A stretch of 64,000 nucleotides of DNA from Comamonadaceae bacterium 2FH (GTDB lineage Bacteria > Pseudomonadota > Gammaproteobacteria > Burkholderiales > Burkholderiaceae_C). The notes below the pieces were generated by a model that saw only the letters and a program-made list of their open reading frames with translations, did not search any database and was not told the DNA's origin. The translations under genes and the position numbers were made by a program. This document shows positions 38,795-50,586 of this stretch, one piece after another. Within the stretch, counting starts at the first letter, position 1, and every line of letters begins with the position of its first letter. The stretch is from NCBI GenBank assembly GCA_005503335.1, contig SCMQ01000009.1, positions 1 to 64,000 of the forward strand, written 5' to 3'.

Positions 38795-40051
38795 CTATGC
38801 CGGCAGGTCGGCCGGCGCCGCGGCGACGACCCGGTTGCGCCCTTCGTGCTTGGCGGCATACAGGGCCAGGTCGGCGGCGTGCAGCCAGGCGTCCACCTTG
38901 GGATCGTCGCCCTCCAGGCTGGCCACCCCCAGGCTCAGGGTGATCTCGCCAACCTCGGGACAGGCTTGGGCGACGGCCTGCGGCAGCGCGCGGCAGATGC
39001 GCTCGGCCAGGGTGATGGCGCCAGCCAGGCTGGTCTCGGGCAGCAGGATGCAGAACTCGTCGCCGCCCAGACGGCCCAGGCAGTCGGGCACGCGCAGCAT
39101 GGCCTGCACATGGGAGGACACTGCGACCAGCACGCGGTCGCCCATGGCGTGGCTGAAGCGGTCGTTGATGCTCTTGAAGTGGTCGATGTCGAAACAGACC
39201 AGGGCCGCCGGCCGCTGGTAGCGCGCCACCCGGGCCACGCAGGCCTCCAGCTCCATGAGGATGCCGCGCCGGTTCAGCGCCCCGGTGAGCTCGTCGCGGC
39301 GCGACAGGCGTTCGAGCTTGGCCTCGATCTGGCTTTGCACCATGTTCATGCGGCCGACCGCGCCGACCTGTTCGCGGGTCTGCTCGAGTTTGGCCTCGAG
39401 CTGGCCCTGCGCCACGGCGAGGTTGGCCGCGTTGCCGCCGACCATCGCCACACCCAGGACCAGCCAGCTCAGGGACTGGGGCAGCAGCATGGTGTGCGAA
39501 GCCGACGCCGGCTCGCCGAGCGTCGCCGCGAGGGCGACGGCGCGGCCCAGGAACAGCGCGGCCGCCACACCCCAACAGATGGCAGCCACCTTGGCCGCCA
39601 CCTGGCCGGGTGGCAGCGCGATCCGCCACACCACGGCGGCCGTGGTCAGCAGCAAGGCCGCCATGAGCAGGGCGCCCAGCAGCGTGCCTGGCGCCAGGAC
39701 CTCAGGCCAGGCGCCACCCAGGGCAGTCATCAAGCCCACGGCGGCGATGCAGGCATAACCCCCGCGCCGCGCCGCGGTTCGCCCCGCCGCACGCTGGGCC
39801 CCCCACAGCTGCAGGACCAGCGACATGGCCATCGCCGTGTTCGCCAGGAACGGCAGGGCCGCGCCGGAAAACAGCCGCAGCTGCCAGGCGGCCAGTCCCA
39901 GCGCCACGACCGACAGGCCCCAGAGGCTGCCGGCCCATTCGCGCAAGGCGACCGGCCGGCTCTGCGCACGCGCCGCCAGGCTCAGGCCCGCCGCCAGGGC
40001 CATGGACATCAGGGCCGAGGTCAGGGCCAGGGTGGCGAAATCCAGGCGCAT
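38795..40051 (-). CDS. Membrane diguanylate cyclase (GGDEF)
   Basis: 418 residues. About seven N-terminal helices (residues 5-220, for example LALTSALMSMALAAGLSLAA and LLGALLMAALLLTTAAVVW), a short coiled coil (QLEAKLEQTREQV), then a GGDEF domain (about 255-410) with HFKSINDRFSHAMGD and an intact RLGGDEF. RVPD five residues before GGDEF is the inhibitory I-site that binds c-di-GMP. It makes c-di-GMP from two GTP. It starts 13 bp after the receiver-EAL phosphodiesterase stops, so enzyme and counter-enzyme are made from one message. Confidence 0.9.
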   Translation of the reverse strand: MRLDFATLALTSALMSMALAAGLSLAARAQSRPVALREWAGSLWGLSVVALGLAAWQLRLFSGAALPFLANTAMAMSLVLQLWGAQRAAGRTAARRGGYACIAAVGLMTALGGAWPEVLAPGTLLGALLMAALLLTTAAVVWRIALPPGQVAAKVAAICWGVAAALFLGRAVALAATLGEPASASHTMLLPQSLSWLVLGVAMVGGNAANLAVAQGQLEAKLEQTREQVGAVGRMNMVQSQIEAKLERLSRRDELTGALNRRGILMELEACVARVARYQRPAALVCFDIDHFKSINDRFSHAMGDRVLVAVSSHVQAMLRVPDCLGRLGGDEFCILLPETSLAGAITLAERICRALPQAVAQACPEVGEITLSLGVASLEGDDPKVDAWLHAADLALYAAKHEGRNRVVAAAPADLPA

Positions 40052-40064
40052 GGTGAGCGCGGAC

Positions 40065-41239
40065 TCAGAGGCTGGGCGTCCAGTCGCGCGCCGCGTCTGC
40101 GGGCATGGGCCGGGCCAGCAGATAGCCCTGCACCTGGTCGCAGCCCAGCGCCTTGAGCAACTGCAGGGTACCGGTGTTCTCCACGCCCTCGGCCACCGTG
40201 GTCAGGCCCAGCTTCTGCCCCAGGTCCAGCGAGGCCGCCACGATGTCGCGCGACTCCGAGGAGCCGACCATGGACATGACGAAGGACTTGTCCACCTTCA
40301 GCTCGGTGAAGGGCAGGCGCGACAGCTGGGTCATCGAGGCGTAGCCGGTGCCGAAGTCGTCGATGCTCAGGTGAAAGCCCTTGATGCGCAAACGGGTCAG
40401 GATGTCGAGCGCATCGCCGAAGTTGCGCACCGCGCTGCTCTCGGTCAGCTCCAGCGTGACGCGCTGCGTCGCGAGCCCGAGCTGGGCGCACTGCGCGCTC
40501 AGCGCATCGGCCAGCGCCAGGTCCTGCAGCGCGCTCGGCGACAGGTTCAGCGACAGCGAGACCTCGCGGCTGGCCGGCTGGCCGGCCAGCCAGCGCAGGC
40601 CGGTGCGGAACACCCAGTCGCTGAGCGCGCCTATCAGGCCGCAGGCCTCGGCCATCGGAATGAAGCGGCTGGGCCGTATCGTGCCCAGATCCGGGTGCTC
40701 CCAGCGCACCAGGGCCTCGAAGCCCGCGAGCCGGCCCGAGGACAGCTGCAGCCGGGGCTGGTAATGCAGCTCGAACTGCTCGCAGGCGATCGCCTGCTCC
40801 AGCACCTCGGGCGTGATGTCGTCCTCGGTGTAGGCCGCCCACATCGACTGCTGCGAGTGCAGCGAGTCCTGCGGGGGTGGGCAGTCGAGCAGCTCGCGCA
40901 GCGCCTTGGGCGTGAACGGCTTGGGCAGCAGGCCCAGGAAGTTGAGCCCGCGCTGCGTCGCGACGCGCCGGGCCGACTCGAGGATCTTCGCCCCCATGCC
41001 GCTGGTGACGATCAGCCAGGCCGCGCAGCCACGGCTGGCAAGCAGGCGTATGACCTCGATGCCGTCCATCTTGGGCATGACCAGGTCGACCACCACATGG
41101 CTGGGCTGCCAGCGCTCCAGCTCGACGAAAAAGACCGCCGGGTCCACGCAGCAGCGGACGTCAAAACCGCTGCGCCGCGCGACGACCTCCATGGTCTGCG
41201 CGACCGCACTCTCATCGTCCAGGATCAGCAAGCGCTTGC

Positions 41240-41243
<4 letters not shown>
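40065..41243 (-). CDS. Receiver-EAL c-di-GMP phosphodiesterase (RocR-like)
   Basis: 392 residues. Receiver 4-120 (LLILDDESAVAQTM, phospho-Asp in VVVDLVMPKMDG, Lys in LPKPFTPKAL), directly followed by an EAL domain (about 145-380): GFEALVRWEHPDLG, TLELTESSAV, LSIDDFGTGYASM, VDKSFVMSM and AEGVEN. All metal and catalytic residues appear present, so it should hydrolyse c-di-GMP under control of phosphorylation. The start overlaps the stop of the hybrid PAS kinase (ATGA), its likely phosphodonor. Confidence 0.9.
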
Positions 41244-43249
<2,006 letters not shown>

Positions 43250-43261
43250 CCATCGCCTCCT

Positions 43262-44887
43262 TCAGCCACCCGCGCCGGTCTGGCGCCTGGCCCAGTGCGC
43301 GTGCGCCTCGGGGAATGCCGCACGATAGCGCACCAGCAGCGCCAGCGCCTCCTGCTCGCGGCCCAGCAGCACCGCGCTCTCGACCAGCGCTTCGACCACG
43401 CGGGGCTCGGGGGCGTAGTGCAGCAGTGCGCTGGCAGTGCGGTAGGTCCAGACCGCGTTCTCGCGCGACAGCGCGCTCAGTGTCAGCTCGGCAAAACGCG
43501 CCTGGTCGCGAAACAGCCAGCTGCCGCGCACGGCCGCCAGCGGGTCGTCGCGCCAGGCCTCGGCCCGGGCCTCGGGCGGCAGGTAGACCTGACTCACGCG
43601 CCAATAGTCCCAGGCCGCGGCGCCGCTGGCCGCGATCAGGGCCAGCGCCAGCAGCTTCTGGGGCCAGGAGGCCAGGGGCTTCGTCGATGTCATGTGGCTT
43701 GCCGAACGCGTCGCCGCATTGGGCCAGAGCAGGCCCAGGCACAGGCCCAGCGCGATCTGGAAGGGACCATACCACAGCGGGTATTCGAGCCCGCTGTGCA
43801 GCGCGATCACCGCGAGCACGCCCCAGGCCATGCGGCGCGCCGCATCGGTCTCGCGCCAGGGCCGCGCGCGCCAGACGGCCCAGACCACGGCACCGCACAG
43901 CGCCATGGCCGCCGGCAGGCCCAGCTCCACCGCCAAGTGCAGCGGCAGGTTGTGCGCGTTGTCCAGGATGTCGCAAAAGCGCGGCCCCTCGTAGAGCGTG
44001 ACGAAGTGGGCGTAGTCCAGCTCGCCCCAGCCCCAGCCCAGCCAGGGCCGCAGGGCAATCAGCTGCAGCACGTTGCGCCACAGCGTGAGACGGCTCGCGC
44101 AGTCCACCTGCTCGCTGGCCAGGCGCGCCAGGGCGCCCGGCGGCAGCGCGCCGAGCCCCGCCAGCCAGGGTAGAGCCATGCTCGCCGCGCCGTAGGCCAG
44201 CACCGCGACGACCAACATGCGCCGTTGCAGCGGCCGGCGCAACGCCCCCCAGCCGCCGGCCAACACCAGCACCACGGCCAGTTGGACCAGGCCGGTGCGT
44301 GAACCCGAAGCGGCGTTGCCGGCGGCCAGCAGGGCCGCGCCCAGCGTCAGCAGCACAGCCTGCTTGCGCTGCGCCGGCGAGGCCGCCAGGTACAGCCCGG
44401 CCACCAGGCCGATGTTGGTCAAAGAGGCGAACTGGTTGCGCTGGCGCAGATTGGCGAAGGCCTGGCCGACCTCCGTGGCGTTGATCCAGGGAGCGAGTGC
44501 GGCGCCGACGCCGGCGTACTGCATGAGGCCCATGAAGCTGCTGAGCAGGCCGGCCAGCAGCCAGGCCCAGGCCAGCAGATGCGCGCCCCGCCCCTGCTCG
44601 CCGGCCTGGGTCGCCGCGTAACCGGCGCAGACCATGAGCCCGCCCACCAGGGTCCCGGCCCACACCAGCGGCGCCGTCAGCGCGCTGGCCGCCGCGAGCG
44701 CACTCAGCGCCAGAACCAGGCCCGACAGCACGCGGCCCTGGGGCGCAGCCAGGAACCACAGCAGGGCGGCGACCAGCAGGCCGAACAGCATGGGTTGCAC
44801 GGCGGGCGAGGGCCCGCCCGCAAAGGGCCAGAGCCACAAGGCCAGCAGCAGACCGGTCGTCGACCAGGCAGAAATCGTTCTTGTCAT
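43262..44887 (-). CDS. O-antigen ligase / PglL-type protein glycosyltransferase, second copy
   Basis: 541 residues, about 11-12 membrane helices. The Wzy_C core has RPWLGWGWGELDYAHF and the periplasmic loop CDILDNAHNLPLHLAVELG (conserved His-Asn) around 300-345. The C-terminal Wzy_C_2-type tail (about 430-541) is soluble. The family transfers lipid-linked glycans to pilin (PglL/PilO/TfpO) or lipid A. The pilin gene upstream suggests O-glycosylation of PilA. It starts 7 bp after the first ligase stops, and its stop is 12 bp before the PAS kinase start. Residues NQFASL and SGSRTG are also typical. Confidence 0.82.
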   Translation of the reverse strand: MTRTISAWSTTGLLLALWLWPFAGGPSPAVQPMLFGLLVAALLWFLAAPQGRVLSGLVLALSALAAASALTAPLVWAGTLVGGLMVCAGYAATQAGEQGRGAHLLAWAWLLAGLLSSFMGLMQYAGVGAALAPWINATEVGQAFANLRQRNQFASLTNIGLVAGLYLAASPAQRKQAVLLTLGAALLAAGNAASGSRTGLVQLAVVLVLAGGWGALRRPLQRRMLVVAVLAYGAASMALPWLAGLGALPPGALARLASEQVDCASRLTLWRNVLQLIALRPWLGWGWGELDYAHFVTLYEGPRFCDILDNAHNLPLHLAVELGLPAAMALCGAVVWAVWRARPWRETDAARRMAWGVLAVIALHSGLEYPLWYGPFQIALGLCLGLLWPNAATRSASHMTSTKPLASWPQKLLALALIAASGAAAWDYWRVSQVYLPPEARAEAWRDDPLAAVRGSWLFRDQARFAELTLSALSRENAVWTYRTASALLHYAPEPRVVEALVESAVLLGREQEALALLVRYRAAFPEAHAHWARRQTGAGG

Positions 44888-44894
44888 CCAGCGG

Positions 44895-46660
44895 TCAGGG
44901 CAGGCGCAGGCTGTCGCGTGGCAGGTGATGGTCGTCCAGTTTCTGTTCCATTTGTTCGCGCAGTTGCCGGTGGATTTTCTCACCGTGCTGCGCACGCAGC
45001 ACCTGCATCTGTCGCGCCGCTTCCTCGCCCTGGCCGTTCAGCGCCAGCGCCAGCGCATAGCGGTACTGCGTGGCCGTCCAGGGGTGGCGCAGGGCCATCT
45101 GCCTGATCAAGCCCAGCTGGCCTTCCGGCATGCCCGGCCGCAGCTCGATGCGCATGCTGTCCAGCAAGGCGCCCAGCTGCGTCAGCAGCAACACCCTGGG
45201 CCGCTCGTGCCCGGCCGGCGTCTGGCCGACGCGCAGGGCCTCGAAACGCGCTACGCGGAAATCCTCTTCGACACGCAGGTACTCGACCGCCGACCAGAAC
45301 ACGAATCCCGCCGCCGCCAGCAGCAGGACCGCTGCAGGCCTGCGTCCCAGCCGAAGCAGCGGCCGGACACCGAGCCGGCCCTCGAGCACGCCGAGCGCCA
45401 GCATCACCGGCACGAGGAAATAGGCGTAGGCATGCGGAAACTCGAGCATCGCATGCACGCCGACCGGCAAGGCCACGGCAAGGGCGTACCAGCTGACGGC
45501 GTCACTGGCGGCGCGCAGCCGACGCCAGAGCCAGAGCGCCGTCGCGCCGACCAGCACCAGCGTCGCGGGGATGCCCAGCCACAGCGCCAGGTCCAGGACC
45601 AGGTTGTGGCTGTAAGTGAAGGGCTCGCTGGTCGCATAGGCGTGGGCCACGGCATTGTGCGCCTCGGCCACATTGCCCATGCCCCAGCCCCACCAGGGGC
45701 GCATCAGCACGGCCTCGATCAGTTGCGGCCAGACCGTCAGGCGCAGGCTGCCGGTCGCCAAACGGCCCTGGACCTCGCCCGGGCCCGCCATATGCACGGC
45801 CGCAAACACCGAGGGCCAGACCACGAACATCAGGCCAGCAATTCCGCCAGCAGCCGGGCCCCACCCCGCCGGCGTCCGTGCTGCCGCCCCGTGGCGCTTG
45901 GCGAGCCACCAAAGCAGCAACACGCCCAGTCCCAGCAGCCCTGCGCGCGACTCGGTCATCGCCAGGCCCGCAGACAACAGCGCCCACAGCAGGGCAGCGA
46001 CCGCGCCGCCGAGCCGGCGGATGGCCAGTAGATGCATGACACTGGCCATGGCCATGACCAGCAGGATGGCCAGGTGGTTGGGCTGGCCCATGTTGCCGCC
46101 GGGGCGACGCAGACTGGGCATGCGCGCAATCCAGGCCGAGTCTTGCCACAGGTCGAAGGCCTGGGCGCCGGCCACCGCCGAGGAAACCATGCCGCCGACC
46201 AGCAGCACCGCAGCCAGCCGTTCCAGCAGGGACCCGTCATCCGCCGAGGCGCAGGCCGGCTCTTCGGCGCCCTTGGCGCCCGCGTAGCCCAGCGTCAGCG
46301 CCGTCGCACACAGGGCCGCATAGAGGACGAACACCAGCGCGCTGCCCCAGAAGGCGATGCTGCCCGCCGCCGCCTGCAACACCGCCCAGGCAGCCAGCGC
46401 CAGGAAAGGCCACGCAATGAGCGGGACCGCCAGCCGGTGGGAAAAGGCTCCCTTGGGACCCGGCATGGCGATACCGGCGCCCAGCAGCACGACCAGGAAC
46501 GCCGGGGCCTCGGCATGCCAGCTGACCCAGGGGGGGAAATGGACGGGCACCAGCCAGGCCAGCGCCATAAGCAGGCCCATGCCGTAAGGCCAGCAGACGC
46601 CCAAAGAAAAACGCCCCGGAAGGGGCGTTTTCAGCATACCAATTAATGCCGCCTTCGACA

Positions 46661-46661
<1 letters not shown>
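44895..46661 (-). CDS. O-antigen ligase / PglL-type protein glycosyltransferase, first copy
   Basis: Up to 588 residues, about 12 helices. Wzy_C signature RPWWGWGMGNVAEAHNAVAH and periplasmic loop EPFTYSHNLVLDLALWLGIP with the conserved His; RPGGNMGQPNHLAILL and TESRAGLLGL match PglL/PilO pilin ligases. The C-terminal domain from about 440 is soluble. Start uncertain: an ATG at 46661 overlaps the pilA stop as TGATG, but a terminator-like hairpin (46608-46631) would then be coding; an ATG at 46580 lies just past the hairpin. Expected to glycosylate the pilin encoded immediately upstream. Confidence 0.82.
46602..46631 (-). terminator. Terminator/attenuator between pilA and the ligase genes
   Basis: AAAACGCCCC and GGGGCGTTTT (46608-46617 and 46622-46631) form a perfect 10 bp stem with GGAA-type loop. 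On the minus strand a T-rich run (TTTTTCTTT) follows. It is 30 bp past the pilA stop. Read-through would give high pilin and low ligase expression. Confidence 0.8.
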
Positions 46662-47155
<494 letters not shown>

Positions 47156-47195
47156 TTACTCTCCTTGAGTTGATGCACAAGTGCATGCCGGAGTC

Positions 47196-47211
47196 CGCAG
47201 ATTTCGTGCCA
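47196..47211 (-). promoter_or_regulatory. Sigma-54 (RpoN) promoter of pilA
   Basis: On the minus strand TGGCACGAAATCTGC has the GG (-24) and GC (-12) dinucleotides with exactly 10 bases between. The -12 element is about 45 bp before the pilA start codon. pilA genes of pseudomonads and relatives are RpoN/PilR dependent, which fits. Confidence 0.75.
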
Positions 47212-47294
47212 GGCGGGAATCGGTGGCCGCGAGGCTCAAATTGAGCACCTTTGGATTAAATTTCCCGCCCTTTTCGGACTCGTCGGGCGCAGGG

Positions 47295-47334
47295 CTGACA
47301 TTTCCCGTCAGGCCGCCCTGACAATTCGTGTCAG
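47295..47334 (-). promoter_or_regulatory. Two CTGAC-N7-GTCAG inverted repeats, candidate enhancer sites for pilA
   Basis: CTGAC (47295-47299) with GTCAG (47307-47311), and CTGAC (47318-47322) with GTCAG (47330-47334); the centres are 23 bp apart. In the second copy the arms extend to 7 bp (CCTGACA / TGTCAGG). They lie 85-135 bp upstream of the sigma-54 promoter, where an activator such as PilR would bind. They also follow the stop of the FHA gene, so a terminator role is an alternative, but no T run is present. Confidence 0.5.
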
Positions 47335-47345
47335 GCTCAGGCGCT

Positions 47346-47993
47346 TCAGGCGCGCACGAACTGCATCTGCACGCCCGACAGATCGATATGGTCACCGTCG
47401 GCCAGCATCAGCGGCTCGCTGCCCAGCGCCTGGCCGTTGACAGCGGGCGCCTCGCCTTCGATATGAGTCAGCGCGAAGCCCTGCGGCCGGTGCGTGATGG
47501 CGGCCACGCCGACCCCGGGCTTGCCCAGGGTGGTGACGATCTTGACCAGGGGCAGCTCGCGGCCGGCACCGGGCCCGTTCAGGACGCGGATACGGGGCCC
47601 GGTGCCCGGAGCCGGGGCGGCTGCCACGTCCGAGGCGACGGCCGGTGCGGCGGAAGGCAGTACGGAAGGTGCCGGCGGGGACACGGGCGCCGCCTGGCCG
47701 GCCGGCTGCTCCTGCAGGAAGCGCAGGCGGTACTTGCCGATCTCGACCAGGTCGTCGTGCTGCAGCTGGGCCAGCTTGACCGGCCGGCCGTTGAGGCGGG
47801 TGCCGTTGGTGCTGCCCAGGTCGTGCAGCAGCACCTGCTGACCCACCAGCTCGAGCGCCGCGTGCTCGCCGCTGACCGCGAGGTTGTCGATCACGATGTC
47901 GTTGTAGGGCCGGCGGCCGATGGTCGTGCGCGCCTGGGTCAGTTGGGCTTCCTTGATGACGACGCCGTCGATCGAGACGATGACTTTGGGCAT
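47346..47993 (-). CDS. FHA-domain protein (phosphothreonine-binding), two FHA-like modules
   Basis: 215 residues. First FHA domain 15-85 with the full signature TTIGRRPYNDIVIDN, SGEHA and DLGSTNGTRLNG. An Ala/Pro linker (about 95-135) follows, then a weaker second module (TTLGKPGVGVAAITHR ... PAVNGQALG). FHA domains bind phosphothreonine partners in Ser/Thr-kinase signalling or type VI secretion control. AGGA precedes the ATG at 47993. A PP2C phosphatase gene ends 52 bp upstream, but no Ser/Thr kinase gene is near. Confidence 0.88.
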   Translation of the reverse strand: MPKVIVSIDGVVIKEAQLTQARTTIGRRPYNDIVIDNLAVSGEHAALELVGQQVLLHDLGSTNGTRLNGRPVKLAQLQHDDLVEIGKYRLRFLQEQPAGQAAPVSPPAPSVLPSAAPAVASDVAAAPAPGTGPRIRVLNGPGAGRELPLVKIVTTLGKPGVGVAAITHRPQGFALTHIEGEAPAVNGQALGSEPLMLADGDHIDLSGVQMQFVRA

Positions 47994-48045
47994 GGGGTTC
48001 CTAGGGCCTGTTCTTGCGCCACGAGCCAAATTGTAGGATGGCCGC

Positions 48046-48798
48046 TCAGGCCGGGGCGCTCAGTTGCGCGAGCACGACGGAAACATTGTCGCGCCCGCCC
48101 TCGGCGTTGGCGCCGTCGACCAGGCGCTGCGCCTGCGCCTGCAGGCCGCCGCCCTGGGCGAGCAGGCCGGCCAATCGCTCGTCATCGAGCATGTCGGTCA
48201 GGCCGTCGGAGCACAGCAGGTACAGGTCGCCCGGCTCGACGGCCAAGGCGCGCAGCGCCAGCACCACACGTGCCTCCACGCCCAGCGCCCGGGTCAGCAG
48301 GAAGCGGCCGGCGGAGCGGGCCGCCTGGGCCGGCGTCAGCAGGCCGGCGTCGAGCTGGCGCTGCAGCAGGGTGTGGTCGGTGGTCAAACGCTCCAGACGC
48401 CCCTGGCGCCAGCAGTAGGCGCGTGAATCGCCCACATGGCCGAGCAGGAGCTGGCTGCCATGGAAGGCACCGAACACCACCGTGGTGCCCATGCCGGCGT
48501 ATTCGGCACGGCTGGCCGCCGCCTGCAGGATGGCCTGGTTCACACGGTCGACGCAGTCGCGCAAGGCCCCCATGGCCTCGGCCGCCGTGGCCTGGCGGCC
48601 CGGCCCCGACAGCCAGGGGCCCAGCTCGGCGGCGATCAGGCTCACCGCCATGCGGCTGGCCACCTCGCCGGCCTGGTGGCCGCCCATGCCGTCGGCCAGG
48701 ACGATCAGCCGGCTGGCCTCGTCGACGCAAACCGCATCCTCGTTGTTGGGCCGCAGCCGGCCGGCGTCCGTCAGCGCGCAGAAGCTGTGCAACATCAT
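48046..48798 (-). CDS. PP2C-family Ser/Thr protein phosphatase (Stp1/PppA-like)
   Basis: 250 residues. PP2C motifs: GRLRPNNEDAVCVDE, LIVLADGMGGHQAGEVAS (metal-binding Asp-Gly), GHVGDSRAYCWRQGRLERLT, LLCSDGLTDML, GGRDNVSVVLAQL. It removes phosphate from Ser/Thr residues and is probably paired with the FHA protein that follows. Cytosolic; no signal or membrane segment. The gap to the upstream TerC gene is 36 bp. Confidence 0.9.
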   Translation of the reverse strand: MMLHSFCALTDAGRLRPNNEDAVCVDEASRLIVLADGMGGHQAGEVASRMAVSLIAAELGPWLSGPGRQATAAEAMGALRDCVDRVNQAILQAAASRAEYAGMGTTVVFGAFHGSQLLLGHVGDSRAYCWRQGRLERLTTDHTLLQRQLDAGLLTPAQAARSAGRFLLTRALGVEARVVLALRALAVEPGDLYLLCSDGLTDMLDDERLAGLLAQGGGLQAQAQRLVDGANAEGGRDNVSVVLAQLSAPA

Positions 48799-48834
48799 GA
48801 CCGCGCCGCTGCGGATGGCCGATCAGGCGTTTCC

Positions 48835-49542
48835 TCAGGCCGTCTCCGTCTGGGCGGTGCGGCCGCGCTGCAGGAGCTTGCCGACCGCCAGCACGATCAG
48901 GGCACCGGCGACGCCCAGGGCGTAGTTCCAGGCCTTGCCCTGGGGCAGGTACTCGACCAGGCCGGGGTCGGTGTGCACCATGGTGCCGGCGATCCAGCCC
49001 AGCAGCATGCCACCCACGGTGATGATGAAGGGGAAGCGGTCCATCAGCTTGAGCACCAGCTGGCTGCCCCATACGATGATGGGAATGCTGACCAGCAGAC
49101 CGAAGATCACCAGCGGCAGCTGGTGCTGCTCGCCCGCGCCCTGGGCGGCGCCGGCGATCGCGATCACGTTGTCTATGCTCATCACCAGGTCGGCCACGAT
49201 CACGGTCTTGACGGCGCCCCAGAGCTTGTCGCTGGCCTTGATGTTGCTGTGCTCGTCCTCGTCCTCGGGCACCAGCAGCTTGATGCCGATCCAGACCAGC
49301 AGCGCGCCGCCGACCAGCTTGAGGTAGGGAATGGCCAGCAGGGTCAGGGCGAAGGCGATCAGGATCACGCGCAGCACGATGGCGCCGGCCGTGCCCCAGA
49401 GGATGCCCTTGGTGCGCTGGTGCGCCGGCAGCTGGCGGCAAGCCAGTGCGATGACCACGGCGTTGTCGCCGCCGAGCAGGATGTCGATCATGATGATCTG
49501 ACCGACGGCGAGCCAGAAATGGGCGGTGAGGAATTCTTCCAC
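48835..49542 (-). CDS. TerC family integral membrane protein, second copy
   Basis: 235 residues, about seven helices. Metal motif IIMIDILLGGDNAVVIALAC near residue 20 and second-half repeat VIVADLVMSIDNVIAIAGAA. A charged loop EDEDEHSN lies between helices. The family handles Mn2+ or other metal ions. GTG at 49542 gives the usual family N-terminus MEEFLTAHFWLAVGQ; a GTG 24 bp upstream is also open. Unlike the copy at 31798 no riboswitch-like leader is seen, only the sucD terminator region. Confidence 0.88.
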   Translation of the reverse strand: MEEFLTAHFWLAVGQIIMIDILLGGDNAVVIALACRQLPAHQRTKGILWGTAGAIVLRVILIAFALTLLAIPYLKLVGGALLVWIGIKLLVPEDEDEHSNIKASDKLWGAVKTVIVADLVMSIDNVIAIAGAAQGAGEQHQLPLVIFGLLVSIPIIVWGSQLVLKLMDRFPFIITVGGMLLGWIAGTMVHTDPGLVEYLPQGKAWNYALGVAGALIVLAVGKLLQRGRTAQTETA

Positions 49543-49574
49543 GGTGATCTTTCGGACGGACGCCACAGGGCGTC

Positions 49575-49621
49575 ATTGAAAAAAATGACAAAGCCGGATT
49601 GTCCCGCAGGAAATCCGGCTT
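49575..49621 (-). terminator. Rho-independent terminator after sucD
   Basis: AAGCCGGAT (49591-49599) and ATCCGGCTT (49613-49621) form a 9 bp stem. On the minus strand a T-rich stretch follows (complement of 49578-49587). A second GC hairpin (GCCCGG / CCGGGC near 49645-49660) lies nearer the sucD stop. Confidence 0.75.
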
Positions 49622-49680
49622 GGCATTGTGGCAAACCGCAATGACGCCCGGCACCGGGCGCCATTGCGAAGGCCCCAGGC

Positions 49681-50574
49681 TTACAGCAGGCCCTTGAGCA
49701 GGCGCCCCATCTCGGACGGGTTGCGCGTGATCTTGAAGCCGCATTCCTCCATGATGGCCAGCTTGGCGTCGGCCGTGTCGGCGCCGCCGGAGATCAGCGC
49801 GCCGGCATGGCCCATGCGCTTGCCGGGGGGCGCCGTCACGCCGGCGATGAAGCCGACTATGGGCTTCTTCATGTTGGCCTTGCACCAGCGCGCGGCTTCC
49901 GCCTCGTCCGGGCCGCCGATCTCGCCGATCATGATCACGGCGTCGGTGTCCGGGTCGTCGTTGAAGGCCTGCATCACGTCGATGTGCTTGAGGCCGTTGA
50001 TCGGGTCGCCGCCGATGCCCACGGCCGAGGACTGGCCGATGCCCAGCTCGGTCAGCTGCGCCACGGCTTCGTAGGTCAGGGTGCCGGAGCGGCTGACGAC
50101 GCCGACGCGGCCCTTCTTGTGGATGTGGCCGGGCATGATGCCGATCTTGATCTCGTCGGGCGTGATCAGGCCCGGGCAGTTGGGGCCCAGCAGCAGGGTC
50201 TTCTTGCCGCCGGCGGCCTCCTTGGCCTTCATCTTGTTGCGCACTTCGAGCATGTCGCGCACCGGGATGCCTTCGGTGATGCAGATCGCCAGGTCCAGGT
50301 CGGCTTCGACGGCCTCCCAGATCGCGGCGGCCGCGCCGGCGGGCGGCACGTAGATCACGGAGACGGTGGCGCCGGAGGCCTGCTTGGCTTCCTGCACGGT
50401 GGCGTAGATGGGCACGCCCTCGAAGTCCTCACCGGCCTTCTTGGGGTTGACGCCGGCGACGAAACAGTTGGCGCCGTTGGCGTACTCGCGGCACTTGGAG
50501 GTGTGGAACATGCCGGTCTTGCCGGTGATGCCCTGGGTGATGACTTTGGTGTCTTTGTTGATGTAGATGGACAT
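49681..50574 (-). CDS. sucD: Succinate-CoA ligase (ADP-forming) alpha subunit
   Basis: 297 residues. CoA-binding fold at the N-terminus ([20 protein letters not shown]), [10 protein letters not shown] near 125, and [17 protein letters not shown] near 255 with the phospho-histidine. Couples succinyl-CoA cleavage to ATP formation in the TCA cycle. It follows sucC by 12 bp. Confidence 0.96.
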   Translation of the reverse strand: MSIYINKDTKVITQGITGKTGMFHTSKCREYANGANCFVAGVNPKKAGEDFEGVPIYATVQEAKQASGATVSVIYVPPAGAAAAIWEAVEADLDLAICITEGIPVRDMLEVRNKMKAKEAAGGKKTLLLGPNCPGLITPDEIKIGIMPGHIHKKGRVGVVSRSGTLTYEAVAQLTELGIGQSSAVGIGGDPINGLKHIDVMQAFNDDPDTDAVIMIGEIGGPDEAEAARWCKANMKKPIVGFIAGVTAPPGKRMGHAGALISGGADTADAKLAIMEECGFKITRNPSEMGRLLKGLL

Positions 50575-50586
50575 GGCGGACTCCTC

